The notes under the pieces are model-generated. The model was not told the DNA's origin. It ran no database searches and saw only the letters and a program-made list of their open reading frames with translations. From the NCBI RefSeq assembly GCF_003946405.1, contig NZ_RHOG01000005.1, positions 1 through 64,000 of the forward strand: 64,000 nucleotides of DNA, written 5' to 3'. The DNA is from Lacticaseibacillus yichunensis. Lineage in GTDB: Bacteria > Bacillota > Bacilli > Lactobacillales > Lactobacillaceae. Positions 25,707-35,106 of this stretch are shown here, piece after piece. The position numbers and the translations under genes are program-made. The first letter of the stretch is position 1; every line of letters starts with the position of its first letter.

Positions 25707-26390
25707 TCAGACCGCCGCCAGCGCCGCCTCGAGCATCGGTGTGTAATAGCGCTGGTAGCCGAGCTTGTTCAGGTGCGTGCCGTCCCCGCCATGAAAGACC
25801 GGCCGCCCGTTGTAAGAAAATTCAGCCGCCATCGCCGGCAGACAGGTGTTGATCGTGCCGGCGCGATACACGTCGACCACCGGAAATGCCCACTTAGCGC
25901 ACAGTAAGGCCGCCAGCGCATGGGCCTGATCTTGCAGTGGCTGCGGGATGTTCGGCATGTGATGGACGCTCACGTACAAAATGGGCACCGCCGGATATTT
26001 TTGCCGCATGGTCCAGCAGGCATGCTCAAACGCCCCGGCGAAGGTGTTCCGGTCAAAATCGGCGTCCGCATAACCCAGCGCCGGCGTCCCGATCGCGCGC
26101 AACTGACCGATGTAACTCATGCAATCATTGACCAGGCCATCGAAAATGATCAGATCTGGCTGTTCGCTCGGCGCGCCCTGGACCTGCGCTGCGATGTCTG
26201 GCACCTGATTGTCACTTGGCCAGGTGTGATCGGTCGGCTTGGTCGGCACCACGGTCGCCCCATTTTGCGCAAAATTTTGCCAGGCCAGCTGATGCCGGGC
26301 GGCCAGATCATCGAGTAGCCCATAGTTCAGTTCGTGCCCGGCGATCAGGGAGTCGCCAAAGCTATACAGAATTTTGCCAGTCAGATTCAT
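25707..26390 (-). CDS. SGNH/GDSL hydrolase family esterase
   Basis: Hydrolase of 227 residues with the four SGNH blocks: block I YSFGDSLIAG (nucleophile Ser), block II with NGATV, block III FDGLVND, and block V GDGTHLNKLG (Asp and His). No signal peptide, so it acts in the cytoplasm, possibly as a carbohydrate or acyl esterase that removes acetyl groups from imported sugars. The gene stands next to glycosidase genes, which supports that. Substrate unproven. Confidence 0.88.
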   Translation of the reverse strand: MNLTGKILYSFGDSLIAGHELNYGLLDDLAARHQLAWQNFAQNGATVVPTKPTDHTWPSDNQVPDIAAQVQGAPSEQPDLIIFDGLVNDCMSYIGQLRAIGTPALGYADADFDRNTFAGAFEHACWTMRQKYPAVPILYVSVHHMPNIPQPLQDQAHALAALLCAKWAFPVVDVYRAGTINTCLPAMAAEFSYNGRPVFHGGDGTHLNKLGYQRYYTPMLEAALAAV

Positions 26391-26517
26391 GAGGATGCCT
26401 CCAAAACAGTTTGCTTTGGGTCATCGTACCACGAATGCGGGTGAGCGAGGAGGAAAATTAGGCGCTTGACGGAAAGCGGATCAGTCTGGAAAATAGAGTC
26501 TATAAGGGATGATGAGA

Positions 26518-26799
26518 ATGCCGATCACGATGTCTCAAGCTAAATTTCGCAAGCATTTCAACACTGCCCTCAACCGCGTGAACAACCAAGATGAAACGCT
26601 CACTATTGTCCGGCCAAATCAACGAGCCGTGGCGATTCTTTCGCTGGAGAAGTTAGTATGGCTTGAAACCGCCCTTTGCGCCCGCCCTGAGTCGCTCGAA
26701 TATGCCGTCGCATTGGATCAGTTAAATCGCCGCGAGGTATTGGCCGATACTGAGCCGATCGTTGAAGCCGATGATGCCTATTGGAAGCAGTTCTATTGA
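26518..26799 (+). CDS. Phd/YefM-type antitoxin, no toxin gene alongside
   Basis: Small protein of about 93 residues. The N-terminal pattern MPITMSQAKFRKHFNTALNRVNNQDETLTIVRPNQRAVAILSLEKLVWLETA is typical of Phd/YefM DNA-binding antitoxins. The C-terminus is acidic. Three in-frame ATGs (26509, 26512, 26518) exist; the third is spaced best after AAGGG. A terminator follows directly, so no RelE/Doc/YoeB toxin gene is present downstream, and none upstream. It may be a solitary antitoxin or a repurposed regulator. Confidence 0.8.
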   Translation: MPITMSQAKFRKHFNTALNRVNNQDETLTIVRPNQRAVAILSLEKLVWLETALCARPESLEYAVALDQLNRREVLADTEPIVEADDAYWKQFY

Positions 26800-26827
26800 T
26801 CAGGCACGTCAAAACGGCGGATTCAAA

Positions 26828-26870
26828 AACAGCAGCGCACCCCACCCAGGGCGCACTGCTGTTTTTTGAT
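26828..26870. terminator. Bidirectional terminator between antitoxin and ATPase genes
   Basis: A stem of CAGCAG, GCGC and CCC with its complement, flanked by A and T runs. Confidence 0.85.
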
Positions 26871-26881
26871 TCCATGTGACC

Positions 26882-28705
26882 CTACGCCTTGACGCTTGCC
26901 GTGACCTGATCCGCGTCGCGCCGCCCAGTCCGGGCCCGCAGCGCGTAAAGAATCGTCACGGTATCGACGACTTCCTGCAACAGCGCGCCGATCATGGCCG
27001 GAATGATACCGGAGCTGGCGATCAGCATCAGCCCCGTGCAGATTGCGATGCCGATCAAAACAGCTTCTCGGGCGATGCGCATCGTGTCCTGCGCAATGAT
27101 CATGGCAGATGCGACCTTGGTCAAGTCGTCGCGTAGCACCACCGCATCGGCGCTTTCGCTGGCGGCCGTGGCCCCATGCGCGCCCATCGCGATGCCGACA
27201 TCGGAAATGGCCAGGGATGGCGCATCATTCACCCCGTCGCCGACCATCACCGCCGGCCGGCCATGACGATCGATTTTTTCCAAAACCGCGATCTTATCCG
27301 CGGGCAACTGCTCGGCGTAAACCGTGTCCAGCCCCACCTGCGCCGCCACCTCATCGGCGATTGCCTGGCTGTCGCCGGAGATCATCATTGTGTCGGCCAC
27401 GCCCAGCTGGTGTAGCGCGGCGATCGTTTCCTTTGCTTCGGGCCGCACAATGTCGGTGAATGTGATATACCCGGCATATTGGCCATCGACGCCAACGTAA
27501 ACGGCGGTATCATTCGCGTCCTCCGTCGCCCCGGCGAACGCGCGCTTGCCGACAACGAGCTGATGCCCATCCACCACGGCCCGCACGCCACTGCCAGTCA
27601 CCTCTTCCACATCGCTGGCCGGCCGCAGCTTGGTCGCTCCAAGATGCGAAACCAGCGAACGCGCCAGAATGTGGGTGCTTTGCTGCTCGGCGCTGGCCGT
27701 CAGCGTCATCAATTCTTCCTTGGAAAAATCGGCAGTGGGCTCGATCCGTGCCACGTCCAAAACGCCTTGCGTGATCGTGCCTGTTTTATCAAACGCAACC
27801 GTTTTGGCGATGGCTAATTTCTCCAGCGCCGTGCCGGATTTCACAATGATCCCGTCGCGACTGGTGCGGCTCATCCCCGACACCATGGCCACCGGCGCCG
27901 CCAAGATCAGTGGGCACGGCGACGCCACGACCAGCACTTCCGCAAAGCGAACGGGATCACCGGCCAACGCCCAGGCCACCCCAGCGATAATATAGGCGAC
28001 GATCGTGAAAGGCAGCGCATAGCGGTCCGCCATCCGGACAAAATGGGCAGGCTTGGCTTCACTTTCCTGGACCAACTTGACGATCCCCTGATACTGACTA
28101 TCCGCCGCACGCTTCGTGACTTGCACGGTCAGCGCCGCGTCGCCATTGACCGTCCCCGACATCAGGTCATCGCCAACTGTTTTCGCCACCGGCCGCGATT
28201 CGCCCGTCAGGCTGGCCTCATCGACCATGCTGTCGCCATCCGTGATCACCCCATCGACTGGCACGAGCTCGCCCGGCTTGACCACGATTGCCTCCCCGAC
28301 TTGGACCACGTCGACATCGACCTCTTCAACGCGCCCATCGACCAAGCGATTGGCCGTCGTCGGCGTGTTGTCCAACAAACTCTTCAGATCAGAGTTCGCC
28401 TTGCGCGCCGCAAAGTCCTCCAGCGCATCCCCACCGGTGAGCATCAACAGGACGATCATCGATGCCCAGTATTCGCCCACGGCCAGCGTGGCCACGACCG
28501 CCGTGATCGCCAGCAGGTCCACGCCAAACGAGCCACTGCGAAGCGTTTTGATCATGTCGATCAGCATCAAAAGCGCGATGAGCGAGCCTAAAATGGTGAT
28601 GACGCCCTGTGCCCAAAGCGCCTGCCCCAATCCAAACTCACAGATCAGGGCCACTACCCCTACTGCCAACACTGCCCAAAGCCGTCGATACTCACGCATG
28701 TTCAT
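26882..28705 (-). CDS. P1B-type metal-transporting ATPase
   Basis: Membrane ATPase of about 607 residues for exporting a transition metal. The N-terminus lacks a metal-binding domain. Six to eight helices; actuator TGES in DEASLTGESRPV; metal-binding SPC motif in VVASPCPLILAAPVAM (SPC, not CPC); phosphorylation site FDKTGTITQG; hinge MVGDGVNDAPSLA. An SPC motif with no extra N-terminal domain points to the P1B-4-like group (cobalt, iron, zinc or cadmium). Two ATGs are possible six bases apart. No metal regulator gene adjoins. Confidence 0.92.
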   Translation of the reverse strand: MNMREYRRLWAVLAVGVVALICEFGLGQALWAQGVITILGSLIALLMLIDMIKTLRSGSFGVDLLAITAVVATLAVGEYWASMIVLLMLTGGDALEDFAARKANSDLKSLLDNTPTTANRLVDGRVEEVDVDVVQVGEAIVVKPGELVPVDGVITDGDSMVDEASLTGESRPVAKTVGDDLMSGTVNGDAALTVQVTKRAADSQYQGIVKLVQESEAKPAHFVRMADRYALPFTIVAYIIAGVAWALAGDPVRFAEVLVVASPCPLILAAPVAMVSGMSRTSRDGIIVKSGTALEKLAIAKTVAFDKTGTITQGVLDVARIEPTADFSKEELMTLTASAEQQSTHILARSLVSHLGATKLRPASDVEEVTGSGVRAVVDGHQLVVGKRAFAGATEDANDTAVYVGVDGQYAGYITFTDIVRPEAKETIAALHQLGVADTMMISGDSQAIADEVAAQVGLDTVYAEQLPADKIAVLEKIDRHGRPAVMVGDGVNDAPSLAISDVGIAMGAHGATAASESADAVVLRDDLTKVASAMIIAQDTMRIAREAVLIGIAICTGLMLIASSGIIPAMIGALLQEVVDTVTILYALRARTGRRDADQVTASVKA

Positions 28706-28882
28706 GTCCCCCTTATGTACTTTGTAACTTCTAATTAATTATAACCATTCCAATCTGAAAAGTCTAGGACAAGTTCGTCGCTTCACGTGAAACCGCCGGA
28801 TATAGCGCGCTTTTTTGTCAAAATTGTAGCAAAAAGGACACGCGGCTGCGTGTCCTTAAATCGCTCTATAGAGGACAGTGGG

Positions 28883-29176
28883 CCAGGCCGAACTATCTGC
28901 TCAGGCCTCCCAGCCCGCTCCGCACCCTTTCCCAGTTGGGCTCCACGGGCCAGGTCTGAGACAGATAGTCAACCCGGTCGCCCGATGGCCAAGTGCGCCA
29001 TCAACCGCCCAGGCCGAACTATCTGCTCAGGCCTCCCAGCCCGCTCCGCACCCTTTCCCAGTTGGGCTTCGGTGCGCATGCTCGAGGCAGCTAGGTACGC
29101 CAGTCACTCGGGGCTTAGTGCGCCCCAAGCGCCAGGCTAGCCTAGCTGCTCGACCATCCCGCGCACCTCCGCACCC
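28883..29176 (-). repeat. Family B structured repeat array, about 2.4 units
   Basis: On the minus strand, units begin at 29176, 29053 and 28927, each with GGGTGCGGAG. The first two end with AGCCCAACTG and the third is cut off after about 45 bp. Internal arms differ between units but stay complementary (for example TTGGGGCGC with GCCCCGAG in one unit, TTGATGGC with GGCCATCG in the next). The array begins one base after the stop codon of the DUF998-like gene and may serve as its 3' end. Confidence 0.85.
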
Positions 29177-29177
29177 T

Positions 29178-30380
29178 TTAATTATGGTGTCGGGTCCGCG
29201 CTTCTGCCTTGACGACTTGCGGAGTTGGGCCTTCTTCCACCAACGTCTGCAGGCGGCCAAACAACATCAAGAGCCAACCGAACGCGATTGCAAAGGCCTG
29301 CACCTCAAACGCCGTCAGCGAGGGATACCCAACCAGCCGAAAGCCGAAATTGAGAATCAGCAGGAAGATCCCTGCCCCGTATGATAACCACAGGAACTCT
29401 TTTGTCACCCCAGGCAACAGCCAGCGCAACCCGATGATCAAAAAGACGATCAGAAACACCAGCATCCCCGACACGGAATCATGCAGCCAGTGAAGCCACG
29501 GCGTATCCGTGAAGTTCGGGAACGCCCCGACCGCGCCGAGATCCACCGCCGTCAGCGTCAGCATCACCCGCAGCAGACTCAACTGCCACGTCCGCGCCAT
29601 CACTTCTTGTAGCGACACAAACAGATAATCGATCAAGGCAACCATGATCAGCGCCGACAAGATCAGCGTGAAATTAAATTGCCAACTGTTGGCCGCTTCC
29701 GGCGACCCCAGAAAACTGAGGTTCCGCTGCCACCAGTGACGCTGCCCATTGGAGGCCATCGAGATCACGACCCCGCCGATGATGACCGTGGTCAAAAGCG
29801 TCGTGAGAATTCGTCCATTGATGCGAAAAGCCGCCGCAACCATAAACGCATTGACGAAAAAATCGAAGATCACCAAGATCAACATCGACGTGAACCGGTC
29901 AAACGCCGCCGTGGGAAAAAGCTCCCCGAGCACCCAGAAAATCCCGATCAACGCGAGCCCCAAGATCAGCACCAGTGACAACGTGATCGTGGGAAAATTT
30001 CGCCAATATATTTTGCTAGAGAATCGGTTCGCATTATCATTGCGCGACTTGATGAAAAAGCCAATAAATAAAAGCGACCCAGAGATCAACCCCAAAATAA
30101 TGGTCAGCGAGGCCACCGAGTTATCACCGGCCAGCGGCATCAACCCGAGATGTTGCACCGACGCATACACCATCGCCACAATTCCCATCACAAGCGCAAC
30201 CGCCAGCGGCCAAATGATCAAATACCGCTGCCGAAGTGGCGACACCACCCCACTCGTGTAACTCAGCGTGTTGCCCCGCACCTTCAGCTGCAACTCGTCC
30301 CCCGGATGAATCGCAAGCTGACTCGCCACCGCATCCGGCACCTCCACCATGATCTTCTTATGTGAACTACTCTGTGCCAT
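29178..30380 (-). CDS. DUF998-like multi-pass membrane protein with AbrB-like N-terminus
   Basis: Protein of 400 residues. The first 45 residues (KIMVEVPDAVASQLAIHPGDELQLKVRGNTLSYTS) resemble a SpoVT/AbrB-type swapped-hairpin domain or other small beta domain. About ten predicted membrane helices follow from residue 52 to 385. The membrane part resembles DUF998 proteins of lactobacilli. The function is unknown. Monocistronic. The 3' end abuts a family B repeat array, with no separate terminator. Confidence 0.7.
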   Translation of the reverse strand: MAQSSSHKKIMVEVPDAVASQLAIHPGDELQLKVRGNTLSYTSGVVSPLRQRYLIIWPLAVALVMGIVAMVYASVQHLGLMPLAGDNSVASLTIILGLISGSLLFIGFFIKSRNDNANRFSSKIYWRNFPTITLSLVLILGLALIGIFWVLGELFPTAAFDRFTSMLILVIFDFFVNAFMVAAAFRINGRILTTLLTTVIIGGVVISMASNGQRHWWQRNLSFLGSPEAANSWQFNFTLILSALIMVALIDYLFVSLQEVMARTWQLSLLRVMLTLTAVDLGAVGAFPNFTDTPWLHWLHDSVSGMLVFLIVFLIIGLRWLLPGVTKEFLWLSYGAGIFLLILNFGFRLVGYPSLTAFEVQAFAIAFGWLLMLFGRLQTLVEEGPTPQVVKAEARTRHHN

Positions 30381-30394
30381 CCCACTTCTCCTCT

Positions 30395-30833
30395 GCTAAA
30401 CTCTCAACTATTATAGCAATCTCGCCGGCGAAAACCCGCGACACGGGAAAAATAGTCACAAGAACCGGGCCACACCGCCCAATAAACTTGGCTGGTCGGT
30501 CTCATCCAACCACAAAAAAGAGGCAACAAGGGCGTCGGACCGGCCATGCGAAGGGCGGACATCCGAGTAATCGAAATTTTTCCTTCTATATAAATAGCAG
30601 GCCACAAACACAACTGGCCTACTCGATGCACATGGCCAGGCGAAGACACAGGCACATCCAAGGCCGAATCGAGGATCAAACCGTCAAGCCGCGTCACAGC
30701 ATCAGCGAGCATCCACGGACAAGGTCGCCCGCTACTCTGCACCACTCAAACAGCGACCAGCCGCATTCGACTAAACCGCTATCCCTCACTAACAGTCACC
30801 GCTTCCGGCAAACAGCTTGATTCCTGGATCTAA
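30395..30833. other. Intergenic region without recognised gene
   Basis: About 440 bp. A minus-strand frame of 113 codons at 30404-30745 has no ribosome site and no family-like features, so I leave it out. No clear promoter. Confidence 0.5.
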
Positions 30834-30981
30834 GGGTGGGCGCCGGCCAGAAACGGCTCAGCCCCCTCGTCGGTGTTGGCGGCTCTGCCGCTTACACCGA
30901 AAGTGAGCTTTGAGACCGCGCTCTCCGCGGGCTCAAAGTCACTTGGGAGCGTTCCAGCCGATTTCTGGCCGGCGCCCACCC
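30834..30981 (-). repeat. Family A structured repeat, copy 3
   Basis: Inverted relative to copies 1 and 2. The outer arms here read GGGTGGGCGCCGGCCAG and CTGGCCGGCGCCCACCC: where copies 1 and 2 have a T-A pair in CTCC/GGAG, this copy has G-C in GCGCC/GGCGC. The base of the inner TTTGAG hairpin is AGTGA/TCACT instead of GGCAA/TTGCC. It sits 20 bp before the opp terminator. Confidence 0.85.
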
Positions 30982-31001
30982 GGGGGCCAACACAACAAAA
31001 A

Positions 31002-31030
31002 AAGACGTCCACCAAGAAGCGGTGGACGCC
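31002..31030 (-). terminator. Terminator of the opp operon
   Basis: GACGTCCACC (31003-31012) pairs with GGTGGACGCC, followed on the minus strand by T7. It ends about 17 bp after the oppF stop. Confidence 0.88.
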
Positions 31031-31046
31031 ACAGAACAATAGCAGT

Positions 31047-32009
31047 TTAGTCGTTTGCGTGCGCCGCTTGGGCAGCATGCTGGTAGCCGGCGACCTCGTC
31101 GGTGGCGGCGTAGATGAAGTGCCCGGGGAAGACCTCGGTCATGCTTCGGGCCTTGTCATCGCCCTCAGCTTGGCTGGCATCATACGGCACCAGCACGCGC
31201 CGGCGCTCCGTGTCCGGATCCGGCTCCGGAATCGCGGAAAGCAGACTCTGCGTGTACGGGTGAAGCGGGTGCGTGTACACCTCATCGGAAGACGCAAGCT
31301 CCACCAGCCGGCCATTGTGCATGACGGCGATCCGGTCGGAAATATATTTGACCATCGACAAGTCATGCGCAATGAACAGATACGTCAGGCCATTTTTATC
31401 CTGAATATCCTTCATCAAGTTGACCACTTGGGCCTGAATGGACACATCCAGCGCCGAGATTGGCTCGTCGGCGATGATGAATTCCGGCTCCACGGCCAGG
31501 GCGCGGGCGATGCCGATTCGCTGACGCTGGCCCCCGGAAAATTCATGCGGGTAGCGCGTGGCGTGATCGGGGTTTAACCCAACTTCTTCCAGCAACGCGG
31601 CGACACGGTCATCGCGCTCTTTTTCGGACTTGACCAAATGGTGAATGTCCAGGCCCTCTGCGATGATGTCCTTGACCTTCATGCGGGGGTTCAAGCTCGC
31701 ATACGGATCCTGGAAGATCATCTGCATTTGGCGCCGGAATTGATGCATGGCCTTGCTGCCATTTTTCAACTTGGCGATGTCTTGGCCTTCGAACTTGACG
31801 GTGCCAGAAGTCGGGTCATACAGGCGAATGATCGAGCGGCCGGTCGTCGTTTTCCCCGACCCGGATTCGCCCACCAGCCCCAATGTCTCGCCGCGATAAA
31901 TGTCAAAGGAGATGTCTTGAATGGCGCGGACCTCATCTTTTTTCCCGGCGTTGAAGGTCTGCACGAGATCGCGGACTTCGACTAATTTTTCACGCGTGTC
32001 TTCGCTCAT
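31047..32009 (-). CDS. oppF: Oligopeptide ABC transporter ATP-binding protein OppF
   Basis: ATPase of 320 residues. Walker A GESGSGKT (47-54), ABC signature [15 protein letters not shown], Walker [13 protein letters not shown] and H-loop in [11 protein letters not shown]. The C-terminal oligopeptide-transporter extension is present ([19 protein letters not shown]). I chose the ATG at 32009, which overlaps the oppD stop (ATGA) and has GGAGG upstream. Last gene of oppABCDF; it pairs with OppD to power peptide import. Confidence 0.95.
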   Translation of the reverse strand: MSEDTREKLVEVRDLVQTFNAGKKDEVRAIQDISFDIYRGETLGLVGESGSGKTTTGRSIIRLYDPTSGTVKFEGQDIAKLKNGSKAMHQFRRQMQMIFQDPYASLNPRMKVKDIIAEGLDIHHLVKSEKERDDRVAALLEEVGLNPDHATRYPHEFSGGQRQRIGIARALAVEPEFIIADEPISALDVSIQAQVVNLMKDIQDKNGLTYLFIAHDLSMVKYISDRIAVMHNGRLVELASSDEVYTHPLHPYTQSLLSAIPEPDPDTERRRVLVPYDASQAEGDDKARSMTEVFPGHFIYAATDEVAGYQHAAQAAHAND

Positions 32010-33058
32010 TTGGCGGCCTCCTGACTTGGGTGTTTCTGCGCCCATATCTTGCGCCGGCGCACGATCTCCGGCGGCAGTTCAACGGTCGGCGCACCGGGCG
32101 CCAGCAGCCATGTCGCTGCATAATGCGTCTGAGACACCTGGAAAAATGGTGGCTCCTGTTCGGTGTCGATCTTCATCGCATAGCGATTGCGGGGCGCAAA
32201 CGCGTCTCCCTTGGGCGGGTCGAGCAGATCCGGCGGCGTGCCCGGAATGGCGTAGAGGCGGTCGCGCTTGGTCTCAAGCGTCGGCATCGCCTCCAGCAGG
32301 CCCCAGGTATAGGGATGCTGCGGGTTATAAAAGACTTCATCGACATCGCCGGACTCGATGATCTTGCCGGCGTACATGACGGCGACGCGATCCGCGATGC
32401 CAGCCACCACGCCCAGGTCATGGGTGATGAAAATGATCGCCGTGTCGATCTTATGTTGGATCTCTTGGAGCAGGTGAATGATCTGGGCCTGGATGGTCAC
32501 ATCCAGCGCGGTGGTCGGTTCGTCGGCAATCAGGACCTTGGGATGGTTGATGATTGCAATAGCGATAACGATGCGCTGGCGTTGCCCGCCAGAAAATTGA
32601 TGCGGGTAATCCTTCAGCCGGCGCGCGGCATCATGAATCCCGACAAGTTCAAGGACCCGGACCGCCTCTTTCAGCGCGGCTTTTTGCGAGATCTTGGTGT
32701 GCAGGCGCAGTGGTTCTGCGACCTGTTTGCCAATGGTCATGGTCGGATCAAGGGACGTCATCGGATCCTGGAAGATCATCGCGACGTCATTGCCGCGCAT
32801 GGCGTTGAGCTCTTTTTCCGACTTTTTCAAAATGTCCTTGCCTTCGAGCTTGACCTCGCCAGCTTCAATCTTGGCGTTGGTCGCCAGCAAGCCCATCACC
32901 GTGCGCATGGTGACGGATTTGCCGGAGCCGGATTCTCCGACGATGGCCAGCGTCTCGCCTTTGTTCAGGTGAAACGAGACGTCGCGAATGGCATGGACCG
33001 GGCCGGCGAAGGTGTTAAAATCGATGGTCAAATGATTGACCTCAAGAATTTTTTCCAT
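32006..33058 (-). CDS. oppD: Oligopeptide ABC transporter ATP-binding protein OppD
   Basis: ATPase of 350 residues. Walker A GESGSGKS (41-48), signature [15 protein letters not shown], Walker [14 protein letters not shown]-loop [11 protein letters not shown], and the C-terminal [17 protein letters not shown] with [20 protein letters not shown]. The last part is the oligopeptide-specific tail often linked to an iron-sulfur-like Cys set; the Cys set is absent here. Overlaps oppF by 4 nt and follows oppC by 14 bp. Confidence 0.95.
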   Translation of the reverse strand: MEKILEVNHLTIDFNTFAGPVHAIRDVSFHLNKGETLAIVGESGSGKSVTMRTVMGLLATNAKIEAGEVKLEGKDILKKSEKELNAMRGNDVAMIFQDPMTSLDPTMTIGKQVAEPLRLHTKISQKAALKEAVRVLELVGIHDAARRLKDYPHQFSGGQRQRIVIAIAIINHPKVLIADEPTTALDVTIQAQIIHLLQEIQHKIDTAIIFITHDLGVVAGIADRVAVMYAGKIIESGDVDEVFYNPQHPYTWGLLEAMPTLETKRDRLYAIPGTPPDLLDPPKGDAFAPRNRYAMKIDTEQEPPFFQVSQTHYAATWLLAPGAPTVELPPEIVRRRKIWAQKHPSQEAAK

Positions 33059-33072
33059 TATGCCGCCCCTTT

Positions 33073-34104
33073 CTAATGAGATGACCGCGGATCAAACGCG
33101 TCGCGCAGGCCATCGCCGAGCAGGTTGAACGCCAGCATCAACAGCACGATGACGATCGCCGGGAACACCAGCATGTACGGCTGCGTCTGCAGGTTCTGCT
33201 GGGCGTCGGAAAGCAGCGTCCCCAGACTGGCTTGCGGCGACGGAATCCCGATGCCGATGTAAGACAGGAAGGCTTCAAAGAAGATCGCCGACGGAATGGT
33301 GAACATCGTCTGAATGATGATGGTGGAGCTCAGGTTCGGCACCAGATGCTTCAGCGCGATCTTCACCGAACTTTCCCCAAGCGTGCGGGCGGCCAGCACA
33401 TATTCCTGGTCCTTGAGCTGCAAGGTTTGGGCGCGCACCAGGCGGGCCATGGTGACCCAGCCGGACAGCGCGATGGCCAAAATGATCGAGGTGAGGCCGG
33501 GCTTGAAGACCAGCAGCATCAAGATTACGACGACCAGGTTTGGCACGGAGGAGATGATCTCGATCACACGCTGCATCACGATATCGGTGCGGCCGCCGCG
33601 CCAGCCTGAGATGATGCCGTACACGACGCCGATCGACAGGTCAAAGAAGGTCGCGACGATCGCGATGATCAAGGACACCCGCGTCCCTGCCAGCAGCCGG
33701 CTCAGCATGTCGCGGCCAAAGCCATCGGTGCCGAGCAGAAAATAGACGCCATCCTTAATGCCATTTGCCTTGTAAACATCCACGCCGTTGTTCCAGCCGT
33801 TGAGCCCCGGAATATTCAGGTTGCCCCATTTTGGCGGCAGGTAAGAATAAGTCAGGTTCTGGTGATTAGGATCCGCTGGGGACCAGAAAAACGAGCCGAA
33901 TGCCAGCACCGCGATCACGACCAAGATCCAAAATGAGATGATTGCAGCCTTGTTTTGGCGCAGCCGGCGCATCGCGTCTTGGGTAAAGGTCAAAGCCGGC
34001 GCCGCGATACGTTCTTTTTCAGTCTTGTCGACTTGGGCGGGTTCAAACGCGTCTTTTGGCAGCGAAGCCATGGCGGTCGCTGATTGATTTTTCGCATCTG
34101 CCAT
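33073..34104 (-). CDS. oppC: Oligopeptide ABC transporter permease OppC
   Basis: Permease of 343 residues. An N-terminal cytoplasmic part is followed by a helix at about 52-72, then the large external loop, then five more helices. The binding-protein-dependent EAA loop reads AARTLGESSVKIALKHLVPN. It forms the membrane channel with OppB. The ATG lies one base after the oppB stop. Confidence 0.95.
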   Translation of the reverse strand: MADAKNQSATAMASLPKDAFEPAQVDKTEKERIAAPALTFTQDAMRRLRQNKAAIISFWILVVIAVLAFGSFFWSPADPNHQNLTYSYLPPKWGNLNIPGLNGWNNGVDVYKANGIKDGVYFLLGTDGFGRDMLSRLLAGTRVSLIIAIVATFFDLSIGVVYGIISGWRGGRTDIVMQRVIEIISSVPNLVVVILMLLVFKPGLTSIILAIALSGWVTMARLVRAQTLQLKDQEYVLAARTLGESSVKIALKHLVPNLSSTIIIQTMFTIPSAIFFEAFLSYIGIGIPSPQASLGTLLSDAQQNLQTQPYMLVFPAIVIVLLMLAFNLLGDGLRDAFDPRSSH

Positions 34105-34105
34105 T

Positions 34106-35035
34106 TTAGTTTGCCTCCCCTGTCAGTCGAATTCGTGGATCAATGAAGCCATATAGGATGTCAACAATGAGAATGACCACCGTCAACATGAAGCAGTACA
34201 TGATGGTCAGGCCCATAATGACGGGATAGTCGTTGGTCGTGATCGACTTAACGAACTGCTCGCCGATGCCGGGAATCGCGAAAATATTTTCCACGACCAT
34301 GGAGCCGGACATCAGATCGACCGCCATTGGCCCGATGATGGTGACGATTGGAATCATCGAGTTGCGCAGCGCGTGCCAGGCCACCGCCTGCCACTTCGCA
34401 TCGCCTTTGGACCGGGCGAGCTCGATGTAATCACTGTTCAAGACGTCGACCATTTCCGTTCGCATGAAGCGCGCGGTATTGGCCAAGGGCGCCATGGCCA
34501 GCGCGATCGTCGGCAAAACGCTTGAGGAAAAGCCATTTTCCCACAGCGCAACGGGGAACAGGCCCCATTTGTAGGCGACGAAGAACTGGAGCAAGGCGGC
34601 AAACACGAAACTTGGAATCGAGCGGCCGAGAATGGCGAAAATTGTCGCCACGGAATCGACCCACGTATTTTTCCGGATCGCCGCGATCGCACCCAGCAGG
34701 ATGCCGAGAATGGTACCAACGACCATGGCCTGGGCGCCGAGTTGCAGCGACGGGCCGACCCGGGTGGCGATCAGCGTCGACACAGGCTCGCCGACATACT
34801 GATAGGACTGGCCAAAATCACCATGCGCGATGCCGACGATGTACTGGAAGAATTGGACCCACAGCGGCTTATCCAGCCCGTATTGCTTGTTCAACAACGC
34901 GATCTGGTCATGCGTGAGCTTCGGATTATTGAACGGCGTCCCTGGCAGGAGCTTCATCAGAAAGAAGGTGATGCTCGCCACGAGAAACAGCGTCAAGATC
35001 AGGTACCCGATCCGCTTGAGAATGTATTTGATCAT
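34106..35035 (-). CDS. oppB: Oligopeptide ABC transporter permease OppB
   Basis: Permease of 309 residues with six helices (first at 9-30). The first loop LLPGTPFNNPKLTHDQIALLNKQYGLDKPLWVQF is typical of OppB, and the EAA loop reads ARSKGDAKWQAVAWHALRNS. It pairs with OppC. About 70 bp after oppA, with a hairpin in between. Confidence 0.95.
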   Translation of the reverse strand: MIKYILKRIGYLILTLFLVASITFFLMKLLPGTPFNNPKLTHDQIALLNKQYGLDKPLWVQFFQYIVGIAHGDFGQSYQYVGEPVSTLIATRVGPSLQLGAQAMVVGTILGILLGAIAAIRKNTWVDSVATIFAILGRSIPSFVFAALLQFFVAYKWGLFPVALWENGFSSSVLPTIALAMAPLANTARFMRTEMVDVLNSDYIELARSKGDAKWQAVAWHALRNSMIPIVTIIGPMAVDLMSGSMVVENIFAIPGIGEQFVKSITTNDYPVIMGLTIMYCFMLTVVILIVDILYGFIDPRIRLTGEAN

Positions 35036-35059
35036 ATGAGGTCTCCTTTGAACTCAAAC

Positions 35060-35092
35060 AATGCCGCCACCCTTGTACCGATGACGGCATTG
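35060..35092 (-). terminator. Intergenic hairpin between oppA and oppB
   Basis: AATGCCGTCATC pairs with GTGGCGGCATT on the minus strand, followed by only a weak GTTTG tail. It probably stabilises the oppA mRNA or partly terminates it, giving more OppA than OppBCDF. Confidence 0.6.
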
Positions 35093-35106
35093 CCCGCTGC
35101 CGCGCC

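Noticed and set aside
30404-30745. Minus-strand frame of 113 codons
   Set aside because: Trp/Cys/Arg-rich composition, no ribosome site, no neighbours suggesting a gene.
30830-31078. Small frame with ...FEPAESAVSKLTFGVSGRAANTDEGAEPFLAGAHP
   Set aside because: It is a translation of the family A repeat; the same peptide appears at 8886-9033 only because the DNA is repeated.
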